Assembly: GCF_003355455.1 (NCBI RefSeq)
Contig: NZ_CP031357.1
Span: 1,714,501 to 1,778,500 of the forward strand
From: Erythrobacter aureus
Lineage (GTDB): Bacteria; Pseudomonadota; Alphaproteobacteria; Sphingomonadales; Sphingomonadaceae
DNA: 64,000 bases
Direction of reading: 5' to 3'
Each line of letters starts with the position of its first letter. The first letter of the stretch is position 1. A program made the translations under genes and the position numbers. Below are positions 1 to 11,033 of the stretch, piece by piece. The notes beneath the pieces were generated by a model. That model was not told where the DNA came from, did not search any database, and worked only from the letters and a program-made list of their open reading frames with translations.

Positions 1-994
1 GCCCCGGGATCGACAATCCGCTGGTCTGGTACGAAGGCGCGGGGACGGCCGGTCGGCGCTATCTGCACAAGGACGAACGGGGCAGCGTGATTGCGGTGAG
101 CAATGCCTCTGGCGCGATGCTGGCGATCAACAGCTACGATGAACACGGCATTCCGGGCACGGGCGGGCTGGGGCGGTTCCGCTATACCGGGCAGACATGG
201 TTGCCGGAACTGGGCCTCTACTATTACAAGGCCCGTATGTATTCGCCCACGCTCGGCCGGTTCATGCAGACCGATCCGATCGGCTATGCCGACGGGATGA
301 ACATGTACGCCTATGTCGGCGGCGATCCGGTGAACATGGTCGATCCGCTGGGATTGTGCGAACAGAACACGGGGAGCCGTATCTGCGGCGGCGGGGAAGC
401 CTCATGGTCTCAACCCAATTAACTGGCAAGACCGGCGGAGGCGGCGGCGGTGGCGGTGGCGGCGGTGGCAAGGTGAGCGGAAATAAGATCGTGGTCACCG
501 GGCGACGGTTCGCGACACCGGGAGGAATAAACCTCAACAACTTTCTCGGACTCCGCGTGGGACGGTCCACTCCAGAGAACTTCATCTTTGTAACAGCAGG
601 CAGGCCGCAAAGTGATGGGCCGTGTCCTCTCCCAGCTGATGTGGCTCAGACCTACCGCAACAATCGGGAGACAGCGCTGGACCTTTTTCGATCCATTGGC
701 TCGGATAAGGAGGTCGCCTACACGATTTACCGGAACAACAGATATGGCAATCTAGAGTCCTATTTCGAAATTGGTGAGAGCGGCCGAGTAGCGCCGACCA
801 TCAATCGACCAGGTCTTACCCCGGTACTAATTGGACATATCCATGATGTGCCGGTGGGGCCAACAGGCTTGTTTGGCTGGGCGCATAGAGGAGCATCTGG
901 CGGAGATATTAGAAGCAAATCGTACTACCCTCCCTCGACGAAGTTTGTTTTGCACGAACAGGTAGCTGGTGAATGTAAAGATAGCTGTTTTTAA
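1..994 (+). pseudogene. RHS protein 3' part with JAMM-like tip, frameshifted; left edge truncated
   Basis: The RHS core is open from the left edge (frame of base 3) with the hallmark YYYKARMYSPTLGRF and DPIGY motifs. It stops at base 422. The tip continues in another frame to 994. Adding one G to the GGGG run at 393-396 joins them through a linker of about twelve glycines at about 435-470, followed by KIVVTGRR. The tip contains GHIH and, further on, SGGD, the order of an HxH...SxxD JAMM-like (DUF4329-like) zinc site. The core differs from the other RHS copies here (DERGSV instead of DPRGSI), so it belongs to a separate RHS lineage. The start lies outside the window. A JAMM-like hydrolase tip is an inference from motif spacing only. 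Confidence 0.7.
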
Positions 995-1035
995 ATGCTA
1001 TTCGGATCAAACTATGTTGTTAAGCAGGTAATGCG

Positions 1036-1359
1036 ATGATCGGACAGGCGCAAAATTTTGCAAAGCGTGACAGGAGGCTTTTAATATCAATCGCCTTTCT
1101 CATTATTTCAGTGGCATCATTTTCTTATCAAGCTCTGATAATAAAATTATATATCGATGGAGCAGTGACTGGGAACTGGGATTATTTCTCAAAAACTTTC
1201 TCCGCACCGCTTCTCTACGGACCAAATCAGGCTTGTTTCGACTATTGTGCTCCAGAACTTCCGTTCGTTTGGGGGTGGATTGGCATCGTCAGCGTCCTGT
1301 TAGGGGTGGCCACCCTTGCTTATAGCTGGTGGAAACCTCAATCACCTGGCGGTCAATGA
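1036..1359 (+). CDS. Small membrane protein, candidate immunity for the preceding tip
   Basis: The 107-residue product has two predicted membrane helices (about residues 15-37 and 78-98) with a Cys-containing loop between them. It starts 41 bases after the tip stop, the usual place for an immunity gene behind an RHS C-terminal domain. I recognise no family. The immunity role rests on position only. Local base composition is AT-richer than the RHS core, as is typical of exchanged tip/immunity pairs. Confidence 0.6.
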   Translation: MIGQAQNFAKRDRRLLISIAFLIISVASFSYQALIIKLYIDGAVTGNWDYFSKTFSAPLLYGPNQACFDYCAPELPFVWGWIGIVSVLLGVATLAYSWWKPQSPGGQ

Positions 1360-1381
1360 TAGCTGCTCTCGCTACTCATAC

Positions 1382-1460
1382 CTTCATTGAACGGCCCCGT
1401 TGAGTTACCGGATCACCCGCGCGCAATGGTGGAATTTGTCGAGCACGCCGTACGCAGCGT
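1382..1460 (+). repeat. Copy 1 of a tip-associated 3' element of about 80 bp
   Basis: This is a diverged copy of an element also seen at 16262-16349, 20583-20660 and 45338-45420. Shared features are a TTGAACG-like start, an ACCGGATC block, and an end resembling GCGCACACCCTACGCAGCG (here GAGCACGCCGTACGCAGCG). It lies just behind a tip/immunity module, as do the other copies. No gene is seen between here and 1662. Confidence 0.5.
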
Positions 1461-1661
1461 GGAGTCCAGTTAATTTCTCCAAAGCAGTGCTTATTGGCTC
1501 GGATCCTCACGTAAAGGCGGGAAGTGAACCGAAACCTCCAAGTGCATAGGCTGCCTATCTCATTCAAAATATCAACCGCAATATTGTTATAAGTGACTGG
1601 ACACACCCTATAGGTGATGAAATACTCCCTGTTTAGAAGTATCGAACAGGGGCGTGGCATC

Positions 1662-2312
1662 GTGAAGCAACTATTTTTGAGTGTGTCTCTGGCTGCCATC
1701 GCCTGCGCAGATGTTGCCTCAGCGCAATCGAGCACCGAGGTTTACGACTACGACGCACTAGGTCGACTGATTTCGGTTGTAACCACTGGTGGCGCGAATG
1801 ATGGCGATGCGCATGCAATCTGCTATGATGCTGCGGGGAACAGAACGAGTTACGACGCGCGGAGTAACCGGGCGATTCCGGCCTGCGCAGAGGGCTCATC
1901 TCCTCCGCCACCTCCGCCACCTCCTCCTCCTCCGCCTCCACCACCGCCGCCTCCGCCGCCGTCTGCTCCGTCGCTGAGCGTTTCGAACGCTTCGACCACG
2001 GAAGGCGGAAGTATGACCTTCTTCGTGAACCTGAGCGCCGCCCACACGTCGAGCGTCAGCGTCAATTACGCCACCGCCGACAATTCAGCGGGCTCTGCCG
2101 ACTATTACGCGGTCTCGGGCACGCTCACATTCTCGCCAGGGCAGACCGGTAAATCGGTCGTCGTGACGACCAAGCAGGATATGTGGATGGAGGGCAGCGA
2201 GACCTTCTACCTAAACCTCACAAATCCGACCGGAGGTGCAACGATATCCGATGGTTCGGGCCTCGGCACTATCAATGACGATGACGGAAATTGCGGGATG
2301 GCTTGCCAATGA
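1662..2312 (+). CDS. Secreted protein with YD motif, polyproline linker and Calx-beta domain
   Basis: A GTG start at 1662 gives a good Sec signal peptide ending ADVASAQ. An ATG at 1614 would add a poor 16-residue extension. A short YD-repeat stretch (YDYDALGRL, CYDAAGNRT) follows, then about 20 prolines (1902-1962), then a Calx-beta domain (SVSNASTTEGGS ... TINDDDG). Calx-beta domains are calcium-binding beta sandwiches common in surface proteins. The stop overlaps the ATG of the following RHS gene (ATGA), so the two are co-translated. It may be an exported partner of that RHS protein; this is inferred from the overlap. Confidence 0.7.
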   Translation: MKQLFLSVSLAAIACADVASAQSSTEVYDYDALGRLISVVTTGGANDGDAHAICYDAAGNRTSYDARSNRAIPACAEGSSPPPPPPPPPPPPPPPPPPPPSAPSLSVSNASTTEGGSMTFFVNLSAAHTSSVSVNYATADNSAGSADYYAVSGTLTFSPGQTGKSVVVTTKQDMWMEGSETFYLNLTNPTGGATISDGSGLGTINDDDGNCGMACQ

Positions 2313-5300
2313 GTTCTTTTACTGAACGCCTGCAGACGCTGTCGCAGAAGGGCTCGTGGGGTATTGGCCTCCGTTCGGAAAGGATAGTCTTGGTCGCGTT
2401 TGGAACCGGACATGCGCCAAGTGGGAAATTGCGAACCGGAGCAGCTTCAATACAGAATATTTCTAAGCATTTTTCGCACCTCATATTCCTCTTGCTCGGA
2501 TTACTTAGCGCGACAATTGCGAATGCGCAGGCTCCAGCTAATCTTCCGCCAGATGTAGCCGTCGAAAGCCCAGGAGGCATTAACCTTCGAAGCGGAGCCT
2601 ATTCCTACCGGACAACCGACTTGTCGATCGGTACACCTGAAAATGGGGGCTTCGAACTCGTGCGCACACCGTATGTGGGGGACTCCTCTCCGGGCGGATT
2701 TCCTGGAAATAGCAGAACGATCACGACGAGTTGGGACTACAAGATAACGCGGCGGACGAGAACCGATTACGGCCAATGCACCGGAGGTGTCTCGTGCAGC
2801 GCCTTTGCTGGATACGATTACACGGTCGAGAACATGGCGATCGGCAAGAGTTTTTATACCTCCGACCATTCCTATTTCCTACCGTCATCAATCGAACAGT
2901 CCAAAAGCGGAACTCTTCAACGCTACCCAAGTGGATCGAACTACTACTTCGTCTACACCAGCGCCGATGGTGTGAAATACACCTTCGACCCGTCTCCGAC
3001 GGGCATGGCGCCGGTGTCCGAAATCCTCCACCCCAACGGCATAAAGTATAGTTTCACGAACAGCGCTTCCGGAATCCGCATTCAGAGCAACACGGGCTAC
3101 ATGCTGATTTTCGACCGCGCGTCCAGCACGGTGCAGAAGGCCTGCGTTCTCAATCTGGCGATAACTGCCGCTCCATCCGGTTTCACGTGTCCGGCCGGCG
3201 TGCCCACCGTCACCTATACGTTCTCGCCAACGTCCTACGGGATGAAGTTTACTTCGGTACAGCATTCGATCGGAGGCACAACGACGGTTTCGAGCAATTT
3301 CACAAGCCGGAGCGCGCCTTACACCGAAAGCTATACCCGCCCGGGTCAATCGCAGCCCTATCTCGTGAACGAATATGCCGTCGAAACATTTTGCAGCATG
3401 GCAACCGGCCCTTCTCGCCAGACCTATGCCGATGGCCACGTCATAGATTATATCTGGGACATGACCGGCTCCGGCGAGTGCTTGGGCGGCGTAGTACCGC
3501 TCGTGCATGGCTGGACCGACAATCCCGGCACCTCGATGGCGGCTTCGACCAGTTTGGGTTGGGGAGTCGTGCAACTCAGCAGCCGGAACACACCTGCTGT
3601 GACGCCCACTCCGGTTACGGTCAGCGATCCCCTCGGGCGTGTTTCGGGGACCACATACAGCGGGGATCATCGCCGGGTAACATCGACCACCAAGCCAGGG
3701 GGGGTGAAGCTCCAGCTGGGCTATTCGGGCGATTCGCTGACGTCGCGCACGGAAATCGCATCGGGCGGTGGGCAGTCGCGCGGCGTGAGCTGGACCTATG
3801 ATTGCAGTGTTGCAATCAACTGCGACAAGCCCATAACGCACACCGATCCCAGTGGCAATGTCTCGAACTACAGCTACAGCCCGGTCCACGGGGGCATTCT
3901 GACCTCAACCGCGCCGGCCCCCACGCCAGGGGCTGCGCGGCCCCAAACCCGCACAACCTGGCGGCAATATACCGCATTCTTTAGCGGGGGATCCGGAACG
4001 ATCTGGCTGCCGTCGTCGACCTCGTCCTGTATCTCTCAGGCGAGCTGCGCCGGGACAGCGGACGAGATCAAGACGACCTATACCTACGACACGTCTCGAA
4101 ACCTTCTCCCCCTTTCCGTTACGGTGGCCAGCGGCGATGGCAGCCAGAGCCGCACGACGAGCTGGACCTACGATGGGGCCGGCAACAAGCTGAGCGAAGA
4201 CGGCCCTGCCGCAGGCACCGCGGATACGCGTCACTGGCGCTATGACATCGGTCGCCGGGTCGTCGGAGAAATCCTCCCCGATCCCGATGCGTCCGGTGCA
4301 TTGCCACGGCCCGCGACGCGCAACACCTATGACATCGGCGGACGCCTGATCCGTGTGGAAAGCGGAACAATGACTTCGGTCCCGGCGTCCACGGTGGCAC
4401 CTGCCAGTTGGTCCGGCTTCGCCATACTTACCACCGTCGAAACGGATTACGACATCATGGACCGCAAGACGGTCGAGCGCGTGCGTGGATCGGATGGCGT
4501 GATCGTTGGGCTCACGCAATATAGCTACGATGCCTTCGGGCGGCTGGAGTGTACGGCAGTCCGCATGAATGCGGCTAAATACGGCTCGCTACCTTCAAGC
4601 GCTTGCACCTTGGGTCTGCCGGGGAATGCCGGGCCGGATCGGATTACCAAGAACATATACAACAAGGCCGGCGATCTGCTGCAAATTCGCAAGGCCGTGG
4701 GCACACCGATCGAGATCGCCGATGTTACCTACAGCTATGGAGCCAATGGCAAGATCGAGTATGTGGTCGATGCCAATGGCAACCGCGCCAGGCTCGAATA
4801 CGATGGCTTCGAGCAACAGACCAAGTGGTTCTTCCCGTCCAAGGCCCGCCCTTCCGCTTTCAATCCCTCGACCCCCGCGACCGCCTTGGCGACAGCCGGA
4901 CCGATCAATCCCGCCGATTACGAGCAATATGGCTACGATGCCAACGGCAATCGCACCTCGCTGAGGAAGCGTGACGGGGCGACGCTGACCTATCAGTACG
5001 ATGCGCTGGGCCGGATGACGCTCAAGGTCGTGCCCTCGCGTGCGCGCCTTGCACCGGCGAACACGCGCAATGTGTATTACACCTACGATCTGCGCGGGCT
5101 GCAGACCAGTGCCCGGTTCAACAGCACAAGCGGTCTCGGCATCGGCTATAGCTATGACGGGTTCGGGCGGCTGACTGCCGAGACGCAGAACACCGATGGG
5201 ATCAGCCGTACGGTATCCTCGCAATATGATGCGAACGGCAACCGCACGCGCGTGACGCATCCGGACGGGCAATATTGGACGTTCGACTATGACGGCCTCG

Positions 5301-6794
5301 ACCGTGTCATCAGGGTGCGCCAGCAGGGAACCGTGCTGGGCGTGGCGAGCTACAATGCACGGGGCCTTCCGTCGCAAATGGCCTGGACCTATCAGAAGGC
5401 CAGCAGCCATGCGAAGACGCTGGCCTATGACAGTGCCGGTCGGCTCGGCTCGATCGCGCTCGACCTGCACGGCTCCACGCGCGATGTCAGCTGGAGCTAC
5501 ACGCGCAATCCGGCGGGCCAGATCGCGTCCGAGACGCAGTCGAACGATGCTTATAGCTGGGATGGCCATGTCGATGCGGTCCGCGCCTACACCACCAACG
5601 GGCTCAACCAGTATAGCGCAGCGGGATCGGCGCAGTTCTGCTACGATGCCAATGGCAATCTCACCGCCGACGGGACGAGCGTCTATCTCTACGATGTCGA
5701 GAACCGCCTGGTCGAGCGGCGCGTGCAGGGCAGCACCAACACCAATTGCGCCGCGCTATCCTATACCGGCGCGCTCGAGGTTCGGCTGCATTACGATCCG
5801 CTCGGGCGGCTCCATCAGGTCAGCGGGGCAGCCTGGGCACGCAAAGGTTCCTTTACGATGGCAATGCGCTGATCGGCGAATACAGCTATCCCGGCACCTT
5901 GCTGCGGCGATACGTCCATGGCTCGAATGCGGAGGCCGACGATCCGCTGATTGTTTACGAAGGCGCGGGGTGAGCGATGCCTCGCGGCGCTATCTCCACG
6001 CCGATCCGCGCGGCTCGATCGTGATGGTGACGAACTATCAGGGCGCCCCGCTTCATACCAACAGCTACGATGAATACGGCATCCCCGACACCGCCTCGGG
6101 CGACGACATCGCCACCAAGGGCCGGTTCCGCTACACCGGCCAGGCCTGGATCCCCGAGCTGGGCATGTATTACTACAAAGCCCGCATCTACTCCCCCACG
6201 CTGGGACGGTTCCTGCAGACCGATCCCATCGGATACGAGGACCAGTTCAACCTCTACGCCTATGTCGGGAACGATCCGGTGAATGGGGTCGATCCGACGG
6301 GAAAATGGGGCTGGCTCATCGTTCGCGGTGCTCAGTGGGCCGCGCAGAAGTGTGCGGGGAATGCAGCATGTCGAGGCGCTGCTGTGAAAGCCGGTCGGAC
6401 TATCAAGCGCGGTATTGACAGAGTAAGAGGGCGTGACCGTGGAAGGGAAAGGTCGACCCCGCGCAACGAGAACGGGACAGAACCAACAAGCGAAGCGCGG
6501 AATACCCCTGAAGGGACGGAAGATATTTATGAAGTAGACGGCGAGCATACGGAAAGCGGGCTAGGTTATCGTGGCCGAACTTCGGACCGTCAAAGGCGGT
6601 TTAGGGACAGTCGAGATGGACGTGACCGAAGCCGAGCTCGAGTAATCAGGAATGTACCATCGGAAGAAGCCCGCCAGGCGGAGCAAGAAGCAATGAATGA
6701 GGCTGGAGGGGTCGAAAATTTGGACAACAAGCGGAATGAAATTGCTCCCTGTCGTTGGGAAGAATGTGGAATTTCGCCACCAGACAGATCGTAA
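2309..6794 (+). pseudogene. Full-length Sec-exported RHS protein with GIY-YIG-like nuclease tip, two frameshifts
   Basis: This is the only unsplit RHS gene with its 5' end in the window. ATG 2309 overlaps the previous stop. A hydrophobic signal ending SATIANAQ follows an unusually long N-region of about 50 residues, so a later start is possible. About 1,180 residues with many YD repeats follow. The frame then breaks at GGGG 5825-5828 (VSGAAWAR where intact copies have VSGGSLGT) and again at GGGG 5967-5970 (YEGAG then stop). One added G at each restores a single ORF to 6794. The tip after DPTGK is basic and has GYRGRTSDRQRRFR, then AEQEAMNEAGG and LDNKRNEI, a pattern like GIY-YIG/URI-fold nuclease toxins. 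Either the gene is switched off or the runs are miscalled. Confidence 0.75.
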
Positions 6795-6802
6795 CAGAAC
6801 GT

Positions 6803-7410
6803 ATGAAAAGCGATGAAATAATTGACGATTTTTGGCGTTGGTTCACCGAGCACGAGAATACGTTTTCTCAGCCGCTTTCCGATCAAGCTCAGTGGCGCGA
6901 ACTCGATGATCGATTAGCAGCACTAGGTATAGCGAACTGGGAAATTAGGAGTGGCGGTGATGAAATTTCTGAGTTTATCATCTCATCACCCAAGATGAGA
7001 AATTATATGGCATGCCGAAGGGTTTTGGACCGAGCGCCAACACTCGACCGCTGGCAATACTTTGAAGAGAAGCCCCCTAAAGATTGGAAGCGAATTTTTC
7101 GTTGGGGGGGGCAGGAATTGAAATTGATGCGAGGCGTTGGCTTTTCCGCGTTTTACAATATCCGGACGGACTTTTTGAAATAATCCTTTTGGGAAAAGTA
7201 TTTGAAGGTGGGTATCAAAAAGAAGAGCATTTAAAAGCTTTGGATTTTGCTCTGGAATGTGAGCTTGGGGAGCGTCTTTTGAATGAAAAAATTTATGCTA
7301 TTGATATTTGTGAAAGTCCAACTCGGGAAGATTTGGGTGACGCTCTGAATTTTGATGCTCTTGCTCGACTTTTAAGGGGAGGGTTCACTAAAAGTAGGTC
7401 GCCCATATAG
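6803..7410 (+). pseudogene. Candidate immunity gene for the GIY-YIG-like tip, frameshifted at a G8 run
   Basis: The likely start is ATG 6803 (MKSDEIIDDFWRWF), nine bases after the RHS stop. The first frame ends at 7183. The second continues to 7410 with soluble, acidic sequence (YQKEEHLKALDFALECELGE). The two join if one base is added to the run of eight G at 7104-7111. The joined product would be about 200 residues, cytoplasmic, and of no family I recognise. The immunity role is inferred from position directly behind the tip. A G8 run inside an immunity gene is a classical slippage site. Confidence 0.55.
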
Positions 7411-8053
7411 TTATTTCGTTATTTATTTCTGCATTTTCCGCCCTGGGCAGCAATTGGCCCGACGGTAACGCGCGGTTGTTCGCCGGGATGAGGCGGTGTG
7501 CGGAGTGCAAGGCAACAGGCGCGGCACTATCGCCAAAGGCATGGTGCCGTCGCTATGCGTAGAGAGTTGATGTTGCTGGTGTTGTAGCGGTGTCATGGCG
7601 ATCGAGGCGGTGTCGCGGAGTTAGGTTCCGCTCTTCAGCGGCCCCTTCCAAGCGGAAACCCAGTCCACTTCTCAGGAGCCCGACCGGTCGGGGATCGAGG
7701 AGAACGAGCCAGCCCCTCTCAGGAGTACACCGAACACGGCAGAGTAGTGGGTAGAGTCAGCGTATTATGCGTGTGATTATAGATGATTAGGTGAGAGGTG
7801 GGCCGGTTGCAGCCTGCTGCATCTTTTGCGTGAATGGGAGGTTCTGGTTCTACATTAGCGACTTGGTACTGTAGTCGGCTGCAATAGGCGGTGCTAGACG
7901 GGGCGTGTTGCAACTGGGAAATGCCGTTCGCTTCACCTTCCGATAGAGCAGCCCAAGGGCTCTACCGAGGGGTCGCGGGTTTTGCCCCGGCCTCCTGACC
8001 TATCCTGATGCTGTAGCGCCGCTGAGAAGCGGCTGAGAGGGGATTGGGCGACG
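7411..8053 (+). other. Non-coding junction region, homologous to the stretch before 37192
   Basis: I see no convincing gene. From about 7640 the sequence matches, with divergence, the stretch at about 36760-37190: GCGGCC/GCGGCG, a CCGACCGGT block, AGCCAGYCCCT, then an almost identical CCTGTCTGTGCTGTGCGGCG before the RHS fragment. It carries TACACCGAACACGGC, like the end of the tip-associated element. On the minus strand the last part (about 8040-8100) reads LLDNLAAQHRQESAN, also present before 37192, and looks like the 3' end of an unidentified opposite-strand gene. Confidence 0.5.
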
Positions 8054-8871
8054 TTGGCGCTTTCCTGTCTGTGCTGTGCGGCGAGGTTGTCGAGCAATCC
8101 CGCTTCCCAGATCGCGTCCGAGACGCAGTCGAACGATGCCTATAGCTGGGATGGCCATGTCGATGCGGTCCGCGCCTACACCACCAACGGGCTCAACCAG
8201 TATAGCGCGGCGGGATCGGCCCGGTTCTGCTACGATGCCAATGGCAATCTCACCGCCGACGGGACGAGCGTCTATCTCTACGATGTCGAGAACCGCCTGG
8301 TCGAGCGGCGCGTGCGGGGCAGCGCCAACACCAATTGCGCCGCGCTATCCTATACCGGCGCGCTCAAGGCCGAGTTGCGCTACGATCCGACCGGTCGGCT
8401 CTATCAGGTCAGCGGGGCAGCCTGGGCACGCAGCGCTTCGCCTATGACGGCAATGCGCTGATCGGCGAATATAATGCTGCCGGCGCTTTGCTGCGGCGAT
8501 ACGTCCATGGCTCGAATGCGGAGGCCGACGATCCGCTGATCGTCTACGAGGGCGCGGGGGTGAGCGCTGCCTCGCGGCGCTATCTCCACGCCGATCCGCG
8601 CGGCTCGATCGTGATGGTGACGAACTACCAGGGCGCCCCGCTTCATACCAACAGCTATGACGAATACGACATCCCCGACACCGCCTCGGGCGACGACATC
8701 GCCACCAAGGGCCGGTTCCGCTATACCGGCCAGGCCTGGATCCCCGAGCTGGGCATGTATTACTACAAAGCCCGCATCTACTCCCCCACGCTGGGGCGGT
8801 TCCTCCAGACCGATCCGATCGGATACGAGGACCAGTTCAACCTGTACCTGCGGCATTCAATATATAGCTGA
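8054..8871 (+). pseudogene. Truncated RHS core fragment without tip
   Basis: A start-less RHS piece begins at the junction around ARLSSNPASQIASETQ (about 8095). It is frameshifted at GGGG 8414-8417 and ends prematurely after DQFNLYLRHSIYS at 8871, where the core breaks off before the NDPVN...DPTG motif. No tip remains. It is almost identical to 43562-44240, including the unusual Asp in YDEYDIPD, but that copy has GGGGG and is in frame. The piece looks like a dead remnant of a recombination event. Confidence 0.75.
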
Positions 8872-9054
8872 AGACTGTTTGGGTGAGACTGCGGCCTGCT
8901 CTGAAATCGAAACCGTTCCAACTGCCGGTCGTGGACCATTCTTAGAATGAATAGGGCAATTTTTTGGGGAATCTATCTATGAATTCTATTTGATTATATA
9001 TAGTAGATGCGTGCCGGATAGATCAAGGTGTAGTGAATTCGCCGAGGGGATTGC
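8872..9054 (+). promoter_or_regulatory. AT-rich intergenic region before a second RHS operon
   Basis: The RHS fragment ends abruptly here. The sequence becomes AT-rich (around 8950-9010) before the ATG at 9055, so it probably holds the promoter of the split RHS operon. I could not assign -35/-10 boxes with confidence. A GGGGATTGC stretch lies just before the start and may serve as a weak ribosome binding site. Confidence 0.3.
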
Positions 9055-11022
9055 ATGAGAATTTTTTGGGGTTTTGCTTTGGGAATTGGCTGCATCGCGA
9101 CAGCCGCCGTAGGTCAAACAACGGCTGGCGAAGAGTTGAATAAAGAGTTCATTCCCAATGAAGACATGATGATGTCCGCCGGTGGGGTGGACGTGTTGTC
9201 CGGCAAATATCAGCCTTCGGGTCCGGATCTAGCGTTTGGTTCTGACTTTGGCTTCTCGCGACAGGCGCCGCCTGGAATTCCCGGTCACTTCAATTCCATG
9301 GGCGTTTTCGGGCATAATTTCGACATCATGATCACGGAGCGAAAGTTCGACCATACCAAGGCGAACCCCAATGTTTCTGGGGATGATTATCGAATGGGGG
9401 TGCGATTTGGCCCGCTGTCAGCGAGCTTCGACTCCCTGTCGTACGAAAGTGGGTTTACGCCGACTGGCCAGGGCCGTGAAGGGAAGTTGGTAGTCTCTGG
9501 AAATCGAGCAAGTTCGACCGCCAAATACACCTACACTTCGCGCAACGGAACCGTGGCAACATTTCGCTCCATCGGGCTGGGAGACTGTTCGACCGAATAT
9601 CGATGTGCCTATGTTGATCACGTGAAATACCCTGACGGTACCGTCTTGAAATTCAGCTATGTAAACGTCGGCGGGAGTTACAATCCGACGGTATTGAAAA
9701 GTGTAGTCTCCAGCATCGGCAATGCCTTCGTTTTTGACTACGGCAATGTTGGCGGCAAAAATGTGATTGCCAAAGCGTGCGCGGTCAACCTCGCCGTAGA
9801 TCCTCTTCCGGCCAATTGTCGGCAGGAAACGGTGAACGTTGCTGTCTATACCTATTCCGCCATTGGCGGGACGCCTCACATGACCTCGGCGACGCGTCCC
9901 GGCAATGAAGAGGAAGTCTATACATACAGTAGCAACGGACTCACCCAGACATACAAACGCACGGGCGAAGCTACTCCTTGGCAAACCATTCAGTTCGCCC
10001 TCAGGCAAAATGTCGAGTTGATAAACGAGCGTGTGGTCACCTCCCAGACATTCTCAACCGGTGAAAGCCTCTTGTATACCTCCACGCCCGCCCCTGTTTT
10101 CGTACCCGGTCAGCCTCTACCTCGCGGCAATCTGGTGATAACGGATTCGCTGGGCGGCGAGACCCAGTATCTCTACGATTTCCCAGTCAACGCGTTGGCG
10201 GAGAAGCTCAGCGGCTCGCCAACGCCGGGGATTCCGCCGGATTTCGATTTCAATAACTATCGCCAGGTTGAGGGCGGCCCTTCCAGGATCGTCGACGAAC
10301 TAGGTAGGACGACCCATTACAACTACTGCGACCGCTTGGCAGCGCAATATGATGTTAATGGCGATGGAGTCAGCGACTGCCAAGTGGGCTATCTGCAGGA
10401 TTTTACCCTACCCTCCGGACACAAGACAGAGCTCTACTACGTCGGTCCCGGGAAGGTTGGAGAATATCGTCAGATCGACTCCACGGGCCAGCTCCCGACG
10501 CGTTCGCTTGTCCAAGAGTTTGCGTGCACGGTGCCCGTCTGCGAGCAAAAGCCTACTAAGAGGCAGGACCCCAACGGTAGTACGACCGATTACGTCTACA
10601 GCACGAACCACGGTTCAGTGATCGTAGAGACTCAGTCGGCCGACGCTGGAGGAGTTCGCCCCCAGCGGCGCTATACCTTCGCCAAAAAGTATGCATGGAT
10701 CAAAAGCGGAACCGGGTTTGTTTCCAATACAGACGGTAAATGGGTGCCTATTAAGGAAGAGTATTGCCAGACAAGCGCATCTGCGAATTTAAATGTTAGT
10801 GCCAACAGCGCGTCCGCCGATTGCGCTGCAGGCCCTGCCGATGAAGTCATAACGACATACGAGTATCAGGAGGGCAGTGCGTCACGTGGGAGCAATGTCC
10901 TTCTTGTCGGCAAGGCAGTGACTGCCGATGGGCAGTCACTGCGCACGTGCTACGGATACGACGCGATGGGCCGCAAGATCAGTGAGACTGGGCCGAGGGC
11001 TGGTCTGGCGAGCTGTCAGTGA
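9055..11022 (+). CDS. Sec-exported N-terminal half of a split RHS protein
   Basis: The 655-residue product has a short Sec signal ending AAVGQ. A beta-rich region corresponds to the N-terminal half of the RHS protein at 2309: MSAGGVDVLSGKYQ matches the SPGGINLRSGAY region, and both have NLAVDPLP/NLAITAAP and DPNGSTTDYVYS/DPSGNVSNYSYS motifs. It ends at CYGYDAMGRKISETG and has no RHS core end or tip. The next gene begins 11 bases later behind GAGGAGG and has its own signal peptide. I infer that the two are exported separately and reassemble, or that an ancestral gene was split. Confidence 0.75.
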   Translation: MRIFWGFALGIGCIATAAVGQTTAGEELNKEFIPNEDMMMSAGGVDVLSGKYQPSGPDLAFGSDFGFSRQAPPGIPGHFNSMGVFGHNFDIMITERKFDHTKANPNVSGDDYRMGVRFGPLSASFDSLSYESGFTPTGQGREGKLVVSGNRASSTAKYTYTSRNGTVATFRSIGLGDCSTEYRCAYVDHVKYPDGTVLKFSYVNVGGSYNPTVLKSVVSSIGNAFVFDYGNVGGKNVIAKACAVNLAVDPLPANCRQETVNVAVYTYSAIGGTPHMTSATRPGNEEEVYTYSSNGLTQTYKRTGEATPWQTIQFALRQNVELINERVVTSQTFSTGESLLYTSTPAPVFVPGQPLPRGNLVITDSLGGETQYLYDFPVNALAEKLSGSPTPGIPPDFDFNNYRQVEGGPSRIVDELGRTTHYNYCDRLAAQYDVNGDGVSDCQVGYLQDFTLPSGHKTELYYVGPGKVGEYRQIDSTGQLPTRSLVQEFACTVPVCEQKPTKRQDPNGSTTDYVYSTNHGSVIVETQSADAGGVRPQRRYTFAKKYAWIKSGTGFVSNTDGKWVPIKEEYCQTSASANLNVSANSASADCAAGPADEVITTYEYQEGSASRGSNVLLVGKAVTADGQSLRTCYGYDAMGRKISETGPRAGLASCQ

Positions 11023-11033
11023 GGAGGGCCCGG

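Noticed and set aside
197..390. First 65 codons of the open frame leading to the left-edge tip
   Set aside because: This part is an out-of-frame reading of the RHS core; only the part after the G run at 393-396 is the tip.
1382..1460. Integron attC site as explanation for the tip-associated element
   Set aside because: The expected RYYYAAC/GTTRRRY ends and imperfect palindrome of attC are absent, and no IntI-type recombinase was recognised.
1902..1962. Short tandem CCNCC repeat as a satellite or CRISPR-like repeat
   Set aside because: It encodes the polyproline linker in frame and has no spacers.
4595..5569. 324-residue minus-strand ORF inside the full-length RHS gene
   Set aside because: It is the antisense of YD-repeat coding sequence; similar shadows recur in every RHS copy (for example 12053-12496), with no start site or family motif.
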